This document shows, piece after piece, positions 63,883 through 64,000 of a DNA stretch of 64,000 nucleotides. Under the pieces are notes generated by a model. It saw only the letters and a list, made by a program, of their open reading frames with translations. It was not told the origin of the DNA and searched no databases. Made by a program: the position numbers and the translations under genes. Source of the stretch: Halalkalibacter sp. APA_J-10(15). GTDB lineage: Bacteria > Bacillota > Bacilli > Bacillales > Bacillaceae_D. Location: contig NZ_JALKEV010000006.1 of NCBI RefSeq assembly GCF_023017105.1, forward strand, positions 172,015-236,014, read 5' to 3'. How positions within the stretch are numbered: the first letter of the stretch is position 1; each line of letters opens with the position of its first letter.

Positions 63883-64000
63883 TCAATCTAACTGCGACAC
63901 TTCTTCCCAAAATGCTTCGTGTGAAGTTTTCCAGCCAAGACATTTCCTTGGTCGATGATTAATTAAATATAAGGCTAACTCTAGTTCTTCTTCAGTAATG
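63883..64000 (-). mobile_element. C-terminal part of an IS30-family transposase (cut by the window edge)
   Basis: The minus-strand frame reading in from the right edge gives ITEEELELALYLINHRPRKC, then LGWKTSHEAFWEEVSQLD and a stop. NxRPRKxLGWKTPxExF is the conserved end of IS30-type DDE transposases. The element extends beyond the window, so whether it is intact is unknown. Its inner terminal repeat should lie just left of the stop codon, around 63870-63885; I cannot confirm it from one end. Confidence 0.8.

Overview
The window is chromosomal DNA of an AT-rich, Gram-positive, endospore-forming and probably alkaliphilic member of the Bacillaceae. The evidence is a conserved sporulation, competence and heat-shock gene order (yqeG to mtaB, with spoIIP, gpr, sda, comEA/EB/EC, hrcA-grpE-dnaK-dnaJ), AGGAGG-type ribosome binding sites, many TTG and GTG starts, lipoprotein and LPXTG signals, and a complete seven-subunit Mrp Na+/H+ antiporter operon. 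No rRNA, tRNA or CRISPR array was seen.

Left third (1-23250) is an accessory carbohydrate block. It starts with a lone LplA-like sugar-binding lipoprotein, a membrane-anchored AraC-type regulator, and a two-gene operon for an SGNH (rhamnogalacturonan acetylesterase-like) hydrolase and a TIM-barrel sugar isomerase. A metallophosphoesterase follows. Next is a minus-strand operon for a YtfQRT-YjfF type pentose/galactofuranose ABC importer that runs into a very large family-43 glycosidase gene. That gene is cut by a single in-frame amber codon (9234-9236): the signal peptide is on one side, the LPXTG wall anchor and an 18-copy 21-bp repeat on the other. Facing this operon is a three-gene sensor unit: YesM-like histidine kinase, YesN-like AraC response regulator and a second sugar-binding lipoprotein. 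It resembles the AraPST arabinose sensor known from Geobacillus. Together the genes make a plausible system for sensing, degrading and importing arabinan-type plant polysaccharide.

Middle (23266-54736) is the conserved core, mostly on the minus strand: yqeG-yqeH-aroE-yhbY-nadD-yqeK-rsfS-cvfB-yqeM, then comER/comEA/comEB/comEC, yqzM, holA, rpsT, gpr, spoIIP, yqxA, lepA, hemW, then the CIRCE-controlled hrcA-grpE-dnaK-dnaJ-prmA-rsmE-mtaB operon. Two insertions interrupt the order. One is a DUF3231 gene between lepA and hemW. The other is a TetR regulator plus an epimerase/dehydratase gene between comER and yqeM, with matching 15-bp operators in both promoters. The checkpoint gene sda (54596-54736), which is short, sits behind a cluster of DnaA boxes and a LexA-like box. 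A hairpin in its leader would place a strong but distant Shine-Dalgarno sequence at ideal spacing from its ATG.

Right end (54938-64000): a small unknown membrane-anchored protein, the mrpABCDEFG operon, psd with an unknown partner gene, pssA, the HU gene, and the C-terminal end of an IS30-family transposase cut by the window edge. Diverged palindromic intergenic repeats occur near 37.8 kb, 44.4 kb and, in miniature, 51.3 kb.

Many start codons were moved inward from the longest reading frame because a clear Shine-Dalgarno sequence and family alignment favour the inner start; each entry says so.
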